From Tillandsia leiboldiana (taxonomy: Eukaryota > Streptophyta > Magnoliopsida > Poales > Bromeliaceae): DNA of 64,000 bases. Position 1 is the first letter of the stretch. The number at the start of each line of letters is the position of its first letter. The DNA is taken from contig CM055076.1 of assembly GCA_029204045.2 (NCBI GenBank), positions 27,350,416-27,414,415 on the forward strand. Direction: 5' to 3'. The position numbers and the translations under genes were made by a program. The notes below the pieces were generated by a model. The model did not search any database. It saw only the letters and a program-made list of their open reading frames with translations, and had not been told where the DNA came from. This document shows positions 34,531 through 47,421 of the stretch, piece by piece.

Positions 34531-35224
34531 TGTAGGATCGTTGGCGCTAACCATTAATTTCAAATGCTCGAACTATTAGAAATACGCAACCAATCCACTT
34601 AAAGCGTACAGACACAGCGCCCACGAATCTAATTCCAAATGCTCGAGCTATTAGAAATACGCAACCAATCCACTTAAAGCGTACAGACACAGCGCCCACG
34701 GATCTCGACCGGACTCAACCCACCTGGAACGTTGGGTCTATTGTTGGGCCTCTTGTAGACCGCAGCCCTACTCAACTTATTGAGCTCACCCAACTCAACT
34801 TATTAGTCTCCCGGGCCTATTGTCACGGGCAGGAGTTGGACCTATTTTTAACACATAAATAAATAGCCAACAATCCCCCCCCCCCCCCCCCAACACCTGC
34901 ACTGTGTGGGAATCGAACCCGTGCCACTGGCTCTGATACCACTTGTAGAATCGTTGGCGCTAACCATTAATTCCAAATGCTCGAGCTATTAGAAATACGC
35001 AACCAATTCACTTAAAGCGTACAGACACAGCGCCCACGGGTCTCGACCGGACTCAACCCACCTGGACGTTGGGTCTATTGTTGGGCCTCTTGCCGTTAGG
35101 TCTATTGTAGACCGCAGCCCTACTCAACTTATTGAGCTCATCCAACTCAACTTATTAGTCTCCTGGGCCTATTATCACGGACAGGAGTTGGACCTATTTT
35201 TAACACATAAATAAATAGCCAACA
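34531..35224 (-). mobile_element. TRIM retrotransposon with 71-bp interior
   Basis: LTR1 is 34531-34872 and LTR2 34944-35224, starting TGTAGRATCGTTGGCGC and ending AATAGCCAACA. The interior is only 71 bp: a minus-strand PBS TGGTATCAGAGCCA (34928-34941) and a minus-strand G-run (about 14 C on the plus strand) as PPT. LTR1 has an internal duplication of about 70 bp. Perfect TSD CCCAT (34526-34530 and 35225-35229). The partner duplicate at about 44738 has the empty site. Confidence 0.9.
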
Positions 35225-36493
35225 CCCATTTCATAACATAATTGGGTGAGCAGGGAAAAAATGACAGTATAACCGAATACTTAACTTCAATGAAACTTCT
35301 AAACTGATTCTATACAAACTGGCAACGACTAAACTGTTTCTAGCACCTCGAAGAGAAAGGAAACTAATCAATAGATGATGGTGTGAAGAGTCATTGCCAA
35401 GAAAATACTTCGCGCTAATAAATGTTTCATTGCCCGGAGTTTCAGAACTTCAATTCAGTAAAGAACTGCCAGATAGCAGCAAATTCCTAAAACAAACTCA
35501 ATTCAAATTTGACACAATCTTCGAAACAACCCTGATAATTCTAAAATCATAGGGGACAACCAAGTGGACCAGTAGGCAACACAGTTAAAATGGAGTATGG
35601 AGAATCAACAACACAGAACAGCAACTAAACAAGATCAAGAACATAGTCACTCTACGCTCTTTCGGAAAACCAAATTCTCACCAAGTGGCAGATTTCGTGC
35701 TATAATAAAATTTGAGTCAAGAAGATTTCGATCAAATACGTTACGCGACATTTTATCAAAAACCTCCCAAGAAGAGCATTCAAAGAGGCACTCAAACTGT
35801 CCAAGATTCCTATAATACTTCAAATTCGTTAGAAACAACCACGTAACTCAGTTGGCAACACATCACAATACAAGGCAACAAAGTAAACACGATCAAGGTT
35901 ACTTTCCCTGTTTTGCAATCCAAATCATCACAAATAGGCACTATGTAAGAACTACAGCATTCATCAAGTGACAAATCTTCATACCCTAATAAAAATCCAA
36001 GGCAACTACATTCCAGTTAAAAAGGTGGGCGACAAATCTTATCAGAAACTTCCCAGGAAAAGAATTCAAGGCAACAGACTTAAAATAGAACATCGAGAAT
36101 TCACTATACAGAACAGCAAAGCAAACACAATCAAGAATACTTTTCTAGTCCTGTAAAAAATCCAAATCCTCACAAATAGAACTATGGCATTCACCAAGTG
36201 AGAAATCTTCATGACCTAGCAAAAATCCGGCACAACAACATTCCATTTCCAGTCAAAAAGTTAGGCTAGAATTCTTATCAGAAACTTTGCAAGAAAGCAT
36301 TCGAAACACTCGGCAACAACAGTTTTGCCCAACAAAGCAGTAATAGCAGCAGCAGATGAGTAAAAACCCTCATCAGATATGTTTCTTCTGTGGCAAAAAT
36401 AGTAAACCTAGGGCAATTAAGAACATGCTGAAGCAACAGGATAATAGCATCAGCCAAAAACTCTTAATCAGAGAGTGTTCGTGCTCATTACCT
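35225..36493 (-). other. 3' flank of PMD-like gene, possible 3'UTR intron
   Basis: No ORF of note. On the minus strand AG|GTAATG follows directly after the stop codon, so part of this may be a 3'UTR intron. It contains single, diverged copies of the motif block (ACATTCCATTTCCAGTC, AACATCGAGAATTCAC) that is amplified in the partner copy. Confidence 0.4.
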
Positions 36494-37336
36494 CTACCTT
36501 CTACGGTGAAGGTAAATCGCAGTCGCAGCCACAGCGACCGCAAATCCCACCGACGCCGCACCGAGAGCTACGGTCCCGAGCGGTGCAGCAGTGGCGGGGG
36601 CGGCAGTGGCGGGGGCGGCGGTGGCCTCCGCGTCGTTCGTCATCTTCTTCTCGCCGATCTCGCCTTCGAGCGACACGAGGGCATCCTTGAGCTTGATGAT
36701 CTCCACTTCTAGCGAGGAGTTCCTCAGGCTGAGCTTCATCAGGGTGTCGTCCTTCTCTTGGATCTTCTCCGCCAGAAGAATGTTCCGCTTCCTCAGATCG
36801 TCCTCGCGCTCCGCACTCGCCTTCGCCGCCTCCTCCTTGGCCTCTGTGAGAGCCATCGCCCTCCGCTGCAACAGGGAGATCTCCTCCTCCTTCAACTCCA
36901 CCTCCGAGTAGAGGCTCGCGATCTCGCCCACGAGCTTGTCCCGCTCGGCCTTGAGCTCCTCAGCCAGGGCCTCAGCATCCAACGCGGTGGAGGCGGCGGC
37001 GACGAGGTCCGCGTGCACGCGCTCGATCTCAACCTCGAGGCGGCGGGCCTCGGCCGTGACGACGCCGCGCTCGTGCCGCGCCGCCTCGAGCTGGGCCTCC
37101 AGCTCCTGCTTCTCCGCCTTCAAGCCCCCGATCTCCGCCATGACCGCCTTAAACTCGCCATCTCCGCCGCCGCCGCCGCCGCCGCCGATGTTCTTGTGGG
37201 AGTCGTCGGCGGCGGAGTGCTGGGAGATTAGGGTTAGGGTTTCGTCGCCGCCGTTGGAGATGGCGAGGGAGTCGTCGCCGCCGTTGGAGAAGGCGAGGGC
37301 GTCGTCGCCATTGGAGAGGGTTGCGTCGTGCTCCAT
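36494..37336 (-). CDS. Coiled-coil tail-anchored protein, PMD1/2-like
   Basis: 280 residues, single coding exon. The N-terminus holds three near-repeats of SNGGDD(S/T)LA. A Gly run (about residues 51-58) leads into a long charged coiled coil (about 65-225, heptad-rich in Glu/Lys/Leu), then an Ala/Thr/Pro spacer, one hydrophobic segment (about 254-275) and a basic tail HRRR. That layout matches plant PEROXISOMAL AND MITOCHONDRIAL DIVISION FACTOR proteins, tail-anchored proteins with roles in organelle proliferation or morphology; assignment is by architecture. The ATG is the first in frame and follows a 5' region with (ATT)n. A paralogue lies at 47422-48168. Confidence 0.75.
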   Translation of the reverse strand: MEHDATLSNGDDALAFSNGGDDSLAISNGGDETLTLISQHSAADDSHKNIGGGGGGGGDGEFKAVMAEIGGLKAEKQELEAQLEAARHERGVVTAEARRLEVEIERVHADLVAAASTALDAEALAEELKAERDKLVGEIASLYSEVELKEEEISLLQRRAMALTEAKEEAAKASAEREDDLRKRNILLAEKIQEKDDTLMKLSLRNSSLEVEIIKLKDALVSLEGEIGEKKMTNDAEATAAPATAAPATAAPLGTVALGAASVGFAVAVAATAIYLHRRR

Positions 37337-37401
37337 GAGTTGGAAAGAGAAGGGGAGAGTGGAATCGTGCGACGAGGAGAGGAGAGAGGAGAGATGAGAG
37401 A

Positions 37402-37402
<1 letters not shown>

Positions 37403-37432
<30 letters not shown>

Positions 37433-37446
37433 TATTATTATTATTT
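37403..37446. repeat. (ATT)n microsatellite in the 5' region of the PMD-like gene
   Basis: Imperfect ATT repeats upstream of the start codon. A shorter version is at the same relative place (48223-48243) in the paralogue, so the repeat predates the duplication. Confidence 0.8.
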
Positions 37447-37589
37447 TGTTTTTTGTTTTTTTTTTTGGATGAAAGTGGAGTGGGGAGTTCGAAAAAGAAA
37501 TCGAAAGGAAAGAAAGGAAATGGTGACATTTTTAGAAATAAATTATTTTTTATTTTTAAAATAATTAATTATTTTAGAATATATATAAA

Positions 37590-37766
37590 AGAGCAATGTT
37601 ACATGTACACCCCGAAGGGGTGTACATCTTACATCTCTACCTCTTTAATGGTGGCGATGTTTTTTACGGGTCACATCAAGTGACCCCTCATCACACCCCC
37701 ACGCTTAGATGGGTGGGGGTGTGAGATGTACACCCCTTACGGGTGTACAAGTAGCATTTTCCTATA
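37590..37766. mobile_element. ACACCCC-type MITE
   Basis: Imperfect TIRs of about 45 bp: AATGTTACATGTACACCCCG and the inverse of AATGCTACTTGTACACCCG, each followed by GGGGTGTACATCT. The core has GGGTCACATCAAGTGACCC. Confidence 0.65.
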
Positions 37767-38039
37767 TTCGAATTAAAAAATTTAAAATATCTACTTTGTC
37801 CTTAACTTAGGAGTAAATAAGAAAATTTAGTGACGGTAAAGAAATATATTTGAAAAAATAAAAAATTAAAATACTTTTATTACTTATTATACAATAGTAT
37901 ATTTAAAAAGGTAAAATAGTAATTTTATAGTAATTTTAGAGGTATATTTGAAATAATTTGAAATGTTAAAAAAAATATTTCTAATATTAGTTTTCTAAAA
38001 GAATAAATAAAAAATACTAAAATTTTTCAAAAATGAGCT

Positions 38040-38185
38040 ATCTATCTCTACACCCATTTATGATGTACATCTTACCCTCCCCCACCCATCCAAAGGTGGG
38101 GGCTTCTCTACTTATCACTTCGAAGTTCGAAGTGATGGGTGAAATTCATCCCATCCTTGGATTGGTGGGATGTATAGAAAATATC
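38040..38185. mobile_element. ACACCCC-type MITE, diverged
   Basis: It has CACCCATCCAAAGGTGGGGG and ATCCTTGGATTGGTGGGATG arms around CACTTCGAAGTTCGAAGTG. The ends are degraded. Confidence 0.5.
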
Positions 38186-38202
38186 TTTTTAAAAAAAAAA
38201 AA

Positions 38203-38608
38203 ATTAATTGCATAAATGTCTTTGAAAATATATCGAATAGTAAATATATTCCTACAAAATTTAATTTTTCATATTTATTTCTTCAAAAATCCAACATTAT
38301 TTATATATATCCCTATCATCTATCTCTGTTAAAAAAAATCTAATTAACTATAGATTAAATGCTTAACGTAAAAAAATAAATTTACTTTTTTATCCTTTTT
38401 ATATTATAATCATGGCTTTTAGAGGAATATATTTGTATGGACAAAATAGACATTTAACCTATATTATGTTAACGTATAAAAGATAATAAATCAGTGGAAT
38501 ATATATGAATAACTTATAATTTTTGAAAGAATAAATATAAAAAGTTGGATTTTGTAGAAATATATTTGTTATTCGATATATTTTCAGATCCCGTATGAAA
38601 TTAATTCA
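38203..38608. mobile_element. TTAATTGCAT-type palindromic MITE, copy 2
   Basis: The arms AATTAATTGCAT...TATCGAATAGTAAATATATT and their inverse match the element at 18100-19055. This copy is uninterrupted, so it supports the nesting inferred there. Confidence 0.6.
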
Positions 38609-38782
38609 AAAAAAAAAAGCAATGCTACATATACACCTAAAAGTGGGTGTACGTCCTACACTCCACCAACCCACCCAAATAGGATGTACACTTAGCATTT
38701 TCCAAAAAAAAATGTTTGAAAAACTGTTTAGTAGTTAACTTCCTAACAGTAAAGATTAATAATACTAATAATAATAATAATG

Positions 38783-39191
<409 letters not shown>

Positions 39192-39730
39192 GGTTGGAAT
39201 ACTATTGATAGCACCATGGCATTGGTACTACCAAGTTTTTAGCCTTTGGATTAAAAAATGTGCTGTTAAGATTATAGTGGTCCCCTAGGGTTTAATGGGT
39301 GGTTGGTTGAATAGTAAAAATTTTAGGGGACTACTATAATCCCAACCGCACATACTTTCATTCAAAGGCTAAAAACTTAATAGCACCAATTACTTAGTGC
39401 TATTAATAGAGTAGTGGCCCAGTTCCCCGTGCAGTCTTTTCCCGTGATCCGTGGTGTGAAACACCTATTATTGGTGTCGGGCCCGCAACGCATCAAATGG
39501 ACGTGTTAGACGGACCCAATGTGGATTCTGAATCAAGCCTACCTCTCGGTTGCTTTTGCCGAATTTTAGAGGGGGTTTTCGGTTAAACGAAGATCGGATT
39601 TGGATTCAGAAAAACGTTGAAAAACGGCTATTTGCTTGTATTTTTTTGAGTCCGGATGCCCAAAAACGAAAACCCGGAAGTTTTCGGTGTATTTTGGTGC
39701 ACAGGGGAGCCGTGGACCGGCTGGGGTGCT

Positions 39731-40026
39731 ACGTGGCGGCCTCAGATTGGCCGGCGCACGCGGTGCGGTCCATGGAAGCCACGCGGGAGCAGTGGACCGG
39801 GCGCGGGGACACGTGGCAGCCTCTGATAGGCGGGCTCACGCGGCGCGGTCCACGTAGTCGCGCGGAGGAGTGGTATTGTAGACAGGAGCGGGGCCACGTG
39901 GCGACCCCGGGTTGGCTGGCTCACGCGCGCGCGGTCCACGCAGCGCGGGAGCAGGCATGGGGAGGTGCGGCGCGACGTGCGTGCAGGCGCGGGCAGGTGG
40001 GCGCTCGTACGCGGGCGCCACGTGGC
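39731..40026 (+). promoter_or_regulatory. ACGTGGC (G-box/ABRE-like) array in family B U3
   Basis: ACGTGGC cores at about 39731, 39811, 39896 and 40020 each begin a degenerate repeat of roughly 80-125 bp containing TTGG(C/G)(C/G)GG or similar and GCGCGGTCCA. Such motifs bind bZIP/bHLH factors in plants; activity here is inference. Confidence 0.5.
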
Positions 40027-40264
40027 GCCCTACGATTGGCGGGCGCCAATTGCCCCGCTGACCCTGTCGGACCACGCGTCCGCGCCGAGCGGCCTTGCAC
40101 ACACTGTTTCCTATTCGGGACACGTGTCGAGCGCAGGTCGATTCGGGCGCTGGACGTTTGGGGTTCGTGAGGCGCAGTTTCGGCGCCCGAATCTTTCGGG
40201 CGACCGAAACATGGGCCCAAAAGCCCAATTTGTTTCTTTGGGTTTTTTTTTTTGGGGGCCTCGC

Positions 40265-40273
40265 CTATATATA
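40265..40273 (+). promoter_or_regulatory. Putative TATA box of family B solo LTR
   Basis: CTATATATA is followed by GGCCTCCTCCTTCTCC. The position separates the G-box-rich U3 from the long untranslated R/U5. Confidence 0.55.
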
Positions 40274-42420
40274 GGCCTCCTCCTTCTCCTTTCTTCTGTT
40301 TTTTGGGCTTTTCCGAAAGAGAGACCTCAAGTGAAGTTTTTCCTCTCCCTGTTTCCCACCTCTCCAAGGATTTTCAGGATTTTAGGAGGCCGTGACATCG
40401 GCGTTTTCTGCGATCCGGCGCACTGCTGCGTTCTTCTCTCGGTGGCCTTTTCTGTCGCATTTCCGTCCACGAGCTCCCCTGGGCTACCCCGAAGGAATTT
40501 TTGGGTGATTCTTGTGGCATCGTCTCACGACAGGTATGGATACATTTCTTGTATTTATCGCTTCCCTCCATTCCGAGTGTTTATTGGGTTTTTCGAGTCA
40601 CCTTTAGAACCCATGTTTTGCGGCAGATTTTTGGACAGCGGAGGAGTATTCATGGGTTTTCTCGGCCTACGGGTGTCGGAACGGAGCATATAAGTACTCG
40701 ATTTGCATCTACTCTTCGCGAGGATCGCAGCGGTGATTTTTCTAAAATTTTTGGAGATCATCTCGCAGGTGAAAATTGGTCATTTTTGGGACTGTTTGCG
40801 TGGACAGCGGAGTAGTGATATTTGTGGGACTAATTGTGCACCGTTTTTTACTTCTGTTACAGTTTTCGCGGTGAGTCTGGTGTTCTTTGGGGGAAGGAGA
40901 GGTTAGAACTGTTCTTCGCGACCGAGGTAGGTGGTTGTTGTATACCTCTTATTTCGACATGCTCACTAGGACTGTTAGAGAGATCCCCGAGTTATGATTG
41001 TTGATTGTCTCCTTGTTGAAAATCATGCATGTTTAATTTACACAGATTAACTTCTAGCCCATCTAAGTGAGAGTGCGACATTATGGTTGGGACATGTTTT
41101 ATGCCATGTTAGCACTTAACTTTTTATGTGAAATCGATTATTATATTGGGACACCGTGATCTGATCCATGTGAGAACATTGTTAGATGCTTTTCCTTTAT
41201 TCTACATGAGGACACTTGCATGCTTATATGGACATCTAAATAGGCCACTATTTACTGCTACACTATCATATTAGGACTTGACTTAGAAGAAACCATATTT
41301 GCTCTCTTTTTTCTTTTTATTCAGATACATGTTTTATATTGCTCGGGTTCGAGCAGAGGTTTGGAAATAGTGTAATCGAGATGGATGAGTCGGGAAGAGT
41401 TGTACTAGTCGTTGGACTTATAGGGTATTGCGGCGACCGCAGACATTGGGCGGTTGACCGGATGTTTACTTTTACATCAAATTGGTGGATCGGGGTTTCT
41501 TTAGTGGATGGATTTTTCCCACTTGAGCATAGTCGTGAACCAGTCCTGCTATATTGTGATACTGTAACATGATTACTTTACTCGTGTGGATCGCTCCCCT
41601 CGAGTGCCACTCCGGAGTAGGCTATTGGACCGAGCCGAGTGCCGGCCAGTTGGTTATTTGGGGATCGAGCCGTGTGCTGATCAGTTACCGGGTTCGTGAG
41701 GTTGACGACATGGCAGGCAGTACTGGGTTTATACCGGTTCATCTGTTTGGGTTATTTTAGCAGCTACTGTTACTGATGCATGCACACAGTCATTTTATTT
41801 GAGATTGCATTAGAGGTATGATAGTGGTAGTGTTTCTTTACCAGCAGTCTTATTAGCTTACCACTTTCTTTTCCTTTTTGCCTCTGGTAGACTTAGTGGT
41901 TACGTCGAATCCTGAAGATTTACTCACTGGGGGCTACTGGTTTTATCAGTGATTCTCACCCCCATTGTGCTTCTTTTCTCTCTCTTACTTTGTTTCGCAG
42001 AGTCTTCTGCGGGAGCTGCTGGACCATCGACAGCTGATCGAGGTAACAGGATCGCTGAGTAGATAGATCTCCTGTAGAGCTGAGCATTTCTGTTAGATAG
42101 TTGATATACCCTCCACTCAGACTGTTGTATTTTTTTCTGTTATGTTGGGTCTATCTTTAGCCAGCTGGTTGTATTATTTTGGTAAGCTAGGAGAGACAGA
42201 TGTATTTATTACAGTTGTACTTTATTTTTCAGTTCAGTTTTAGTCTGAGATGCTGTAGTTTTAGTTCAGCTCTATACTTGCGCTCTTTTATTATTTATCT
42301 TATATCTGAGCAGGTTTTCGGCGCTTCGTGTACGCGAAAAACTTCGTGTGCACGGCGGATCTGTAGACGGGCCGGGGTTCTGGTTTACACCCGAGCGTGA
42401 CATATAGTATTCCAGCCGGA

Positions 42421-42423
<3 letters not shown>

Positions 42424-42498
<75 letters not shown>
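42424..42498. repeat. (TA)n microsatellite
   Basis: About 37 AT/TA units lie between two Micron-like MITEs. Confidence 0.9.
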
Positions 42499-42499
<1 letters not shown>

Positions 42500-42735
42500 C
42501 TTGCTGGAATACTATCGATAGCACCAAGTAATTGGTGCTACCAATTTTTTAGCCCTTGAATTAATAGATGTGCGGTTAGGATGATAGTGGTCCCCTAGGG
42601 TTTAGTAGGTGGTTGGTTGAATAATAAAAATTATAGAAAATCACTATAATCCCAACCGCACATCCTTTCATCCAAGGGCTAAAAACTTGGTAGCACCAAT
42701 TATTTGGTACTATCGATAGCATTCTAGAATGACTA
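42499..42735. mobile_element. Micron-like MITE in (TA)n
   Basis: Ends are TTGCTGGAATACTATCGATAG and ACTATCGATAGCATTCTAG. The arms share AACCGCACATC(C/T) and GGTGCTACCA. Confidence 0.7.
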
Positions 42736-42741
42736 TATATA

Positions 42742-42880
42742 TAGGAAAATACTATGTGTACACCCGTAAGGAGTGTACATCTCACACCCACTTGATGTGA
42801 CCCGTAAAAAATATCGCCACCATTAAAATGGTGGAGATGTATGATGTACACCCCTTCGGGGTGTACATGTAGCATTGCTC
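42742..42880. mobile_element. ACACCCC-type MITE flanked by TATATA
   Basis: Ends are GGAAAATACTATGTGTACACC and the inverse of GAGCAATGCTACATGTACACC, with ATATAT on both sides. One arm of the core (about 40 bp) is deleted relative to 37590. Confidence 0.6.
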
Positions 42881-42881
42881 A

Positions 42882-44619
<1,738 letters not shown>

Positions 44620-44681
<62 letters not shown>

Positions 44682-44682
44682 A
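44620..44682. repeat. (CT)n followed by (TA)n microsatellite
   Basis: About 22 CT units then TA units, at the right flank of the split Micron-like MITE. Confidence 0.85.
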
Positions 44683-45407
44683 TGCAAAAGAAATAATATA
44701 TAAGTTCCACGCTAAAGTACTAATACTGAGAGTCAGAAACCCATTTCATAACAAAATTGAGTGAACACAGAAGAAAATGACAGTATAACCGAAACTTAAT
44801 TTCTATGAAACTTCTAAACTGATTCTGTACAAAACGACAGCAACTGAACTGTTTCTAGCACTCCGACGATGCGAAGGGAAACTAATCAATAGATGATGGT
44901 GTGAAGAGCCATTGCCCAGAAAATACATCATGCTAACAAAATGTTTCATTGCCTGTAGTTTCCGAACTTCAATTCGGTCAAGAACTGCCAGATAGCAGCA
45001 AATTTCGAAAACAGACTCTCAAACCAAGTTGGCCAGCAGGCAACAGAGTTAAAACGGAGTACGGAGAATCGACAACACAGAACAACAACTTAACAAGATC
45101 GAGAACATGGTCGCTCTCCGCTATTTCGAAAAACCAAATCCTCACAAAGCACTGTGTAAGAAATCATCCACCAAACGGCAGATTTCGTGGCGTAACAAAA
45201 TTTGAGTCGAGAAGATTTCAATCAAATAAAACCTCCCAAGAAGAGCATTCGAGATTCCCATAATACTTAAAATTCAAAAGAAACAACAAAGCAAACACAA
45301 TCAAGGTTACTTTTCCTGTTTGGCAATCCAAATCTTCACAAATCGCAATATACACGAACTACAGCATTCATCATGTGACGAATCTTCATACCCTAGTAAA
45401 AATCCGA

Positions 45408-45810
45408 TGTTAGCAACGAGCGCACAAACTAAACAAAATCAATTGGCGATCACGACAGAAAAGTAAAACCAAAATTGCACGACAGAGAATTAACACACAG
45501 ATTTACGTAGAAAAACCCTTTTCAAGGAAAAAACCACGGACGAAAGAGGAGAGGTTTCATTATGTAGAAAAGAGAGAATACAAGAGTTCTACTTTGTACA
45601 ATCGCTCTATCTCACTCTAGGGCAAATAAAAGAGAAATTAGGGTTTTTCCTTAGCGGATCGGATCCGTACCGCGGGGGGCTCCGCCCCCCGCACGGCCCG
45701 AGCCCGAAGCCCACCACTGACATCCACAAAATTTCTCATCGCACCGCGAAGCCTTCGGCGAACCTGAATCATAATATCGAAGCGATTCTGATTTTGAGTC
45801 ACATCTAACA
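45408..45810 (-). mobile_element. Solo LTR, Ty1/copia-like, 403 bp
   Basis: Ends are TGTTAG...CTAACA with perfect 5-bp TSD TCCGA (45403-45407 and 45811-45815). The minus strand contains CCTTGAAAAGGGTTTTTCTA, a block common in plant copia LTRs. The interior of the host sequence continues across it as in the duplicate at about 35990. Confidence 0.75.
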
Positions 45811-45814
45811 TCCG

Positions 45815-47270
45815 AGGCAACGACATTCCAGTCGAAAGGTTGGGCGACAATTCTTATCAGAAGATTCCCAAGAAAAGCGTTTGAAGAGACGCACAAGCTC
45901 TTCAAGACTCTCATAATACTTCAAATTACGAACAGCCAAGCGAGTCAGTAGGCAACAGATTTAAAATAGAACATCGAGAATTCACAATACACAATCAAGA
46001 TTACTTTTCCACTTGTGTAAAGAATCCAAATCCTCACAAATCACAGTATGTATGAACTATAGCATTCGCGCCCTAGCGAAAATCTGGCACAACAACATTC
46101 CATTTCCAGTCAAAAAAGTTGGGCGACAATTATTATCGGAAACTTTTCAAAAAAAAAACGTTCGAAGAGGCACACAAGCTCTTCAAGACTCCCATAATAC
46201 TTCAAATTACGAACAACCGAGCGAGTCAGTAGGCAACAGATTTAAAATAGAACATCGAGAATTCACAATACACAATCAAGATTACTTTTCCACTTGTGTA
46301 AAGAATCCAAATCCTCACAAATCACAGTATGTATGAACTATAGCATTCGTGCCCTAGCGAAAATCTGGCACAACAGCATTTCATTTCCAGTCAAAAAGTT
46401 AGACTAGAATTCTTATCAGAAACTTCCCAAGAAAAGCGTTCGAAGAGACGCACAAGCTCTTCAAGACTCCCATAATACTTCAAATTACGAACAACCAAGC
46501 GAGTCAGTAGGCAACAGATTTAAAATAGAGCATCGAGAATTCACAATACACAATCAAGTTTACTTTTCCACTTGTGTAAAGAATCCAAATCCTCACAAAT
46601 CATACTACGTATGAACTATTGCATTCGTGCCCTAGCGAAAATCTGGCGCAACAACATTCCATTTCCAGTCAAAAAGTTGGGCAACAATTCTTATCAGAAG
46701 CTTCCCAAGAAAAGCGTTCGAAGAGACGCACAAGCTCTTCAAGACACTCATAATACTTCAAATTACGAACAACCAAGCGAGTCAGTAGGCAACAGATTTA
46801 AAATAGAACATCGAGAATTCACAATACACAATCAAGTTTACTTTTCCACTTGTGTAAAGAATCCAAATCCTCACAAATCACAGTATGTATGAACTATAGC
46901 ATTCGTGCCCTAGCGAAAATCTGGCACAACAGCATTTCATTTCCAATCAAAAAGTTAGGCAACAATTCTTATCAGAAACTTTTCAAAAAAAACATTCGAA
47001 GAGACGCACAAGCTCTTCAAGACTCTCATAATACTTCAAATTACGAACAACCAAGCGAGTCAGTAGGCAACAGATTTAAAATAGAACATCGAGAATTCAC
47101 AATACACAATCAAGTTTATTTTTCCACTTGTGTAAAGAATCCAAATCCTCACAAATCGCACTATGTATGAACTATAGCATTCGTGCCCTAGCGAAAATCT
47201 GGCACAACAGCATTTCATTTCCAGTCAAAAAGTTGGGCTAGAATTCTTATCAGAAGCTTCGCAAGAAAGC
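45815..47270. repeat. 278-bp tandem array 3' of the PMD-like paralogue, about 5 units
   Basis: CACTTGTGTAAAGAATCC recurs at about 46010, 46290, 46570, 46848 and 47124. Units also share ACATCGAGAATTCAC and GCCCTAGCGAAAATCTGGC. The equivalent region in copy 1 (35840-36330) has only diverged single units. Confidence 0.85.
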
Positions 47271-47421
47271 ATTCGGCAACAAAGCAGTAATAGCAGCAGA
47301 TATGTATCTTCTGTGGCAAAAATAGTAAACGTATGGCAATCAAGAACATGCTGAAACAACAGGATAATTGCATCAGCCAAAAGCTCTGATCAGAGAGTGT
47401 TCATGCTCATTACCTCTACCT

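Larger units (their letters stand above)
34440..37575. repeat. Segmental duplication, copy 1 (with PMD-like gene)
   Basis: This aligns with 44680-48385 from the 3' flank through the gene and its (ATT)n-bearing 5' region. The TRIM at 34531-35224 is absent from the partner. The partner carries a solo LTR and an expanded 278-bp array instead. Divergence is clearly higher than in the false duplication, so this one is genuine. Confidence 0.75.
39415..42402 (+). mobile_element. Family B solo LTR (about 2.99 kb)
   Basis: It starts near TGGCCCAGTT and ends CGAGCGTGACA, and no PBS or interior follows, so it looks like a solo LTR. The putative TSDs AGTAG (39410-39414) and TATAG (42403-42407) match at only 3 of 5 positions, so the left edge is uncertain. 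U3 carries four ACGTGGC motifs. A TATA box is at 40265-40273, then a CT-rich start and about 2.1 kb of R/U5. Positions 39570-41701 match 11480-13611 almost perfectly. Confidence 0.75.
39187..42422. mobile_element. Micron-like MITE split by the family B solo LTR
   Basis: The left part, 39187-39414, runs from GGTTGGAATACTATTGATAG through the core to CTATTAATAG. The right remnant, 42403-42422, is TATAGTATTCCAGCCGGACT. TA repeats lie outside both parts. One MITE interrupted near its right end is the simplest reading. Confidence 0.6.

Noticed and set aside
34928..34941. tRNA gene suggested by TGGTATCAGAGCCA and a B-box-like motif
   Set aside because: There is no cloverleaf and no A box at proper spacing. 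The TGGTATCAGAGCCA match is a primer-binding site between two LTRs.
36591..37397. Plus-strand ORFs opposite the PMD-like gene
   Set aside because: They are antisense shadows of the minus-strand coiled-coil frame, which alone has a coherent domain layout.
45815..47270. CRISPR-like array
   Set aside because: The 278-bp units are contiguous without spacers, in a plant nuclear context.
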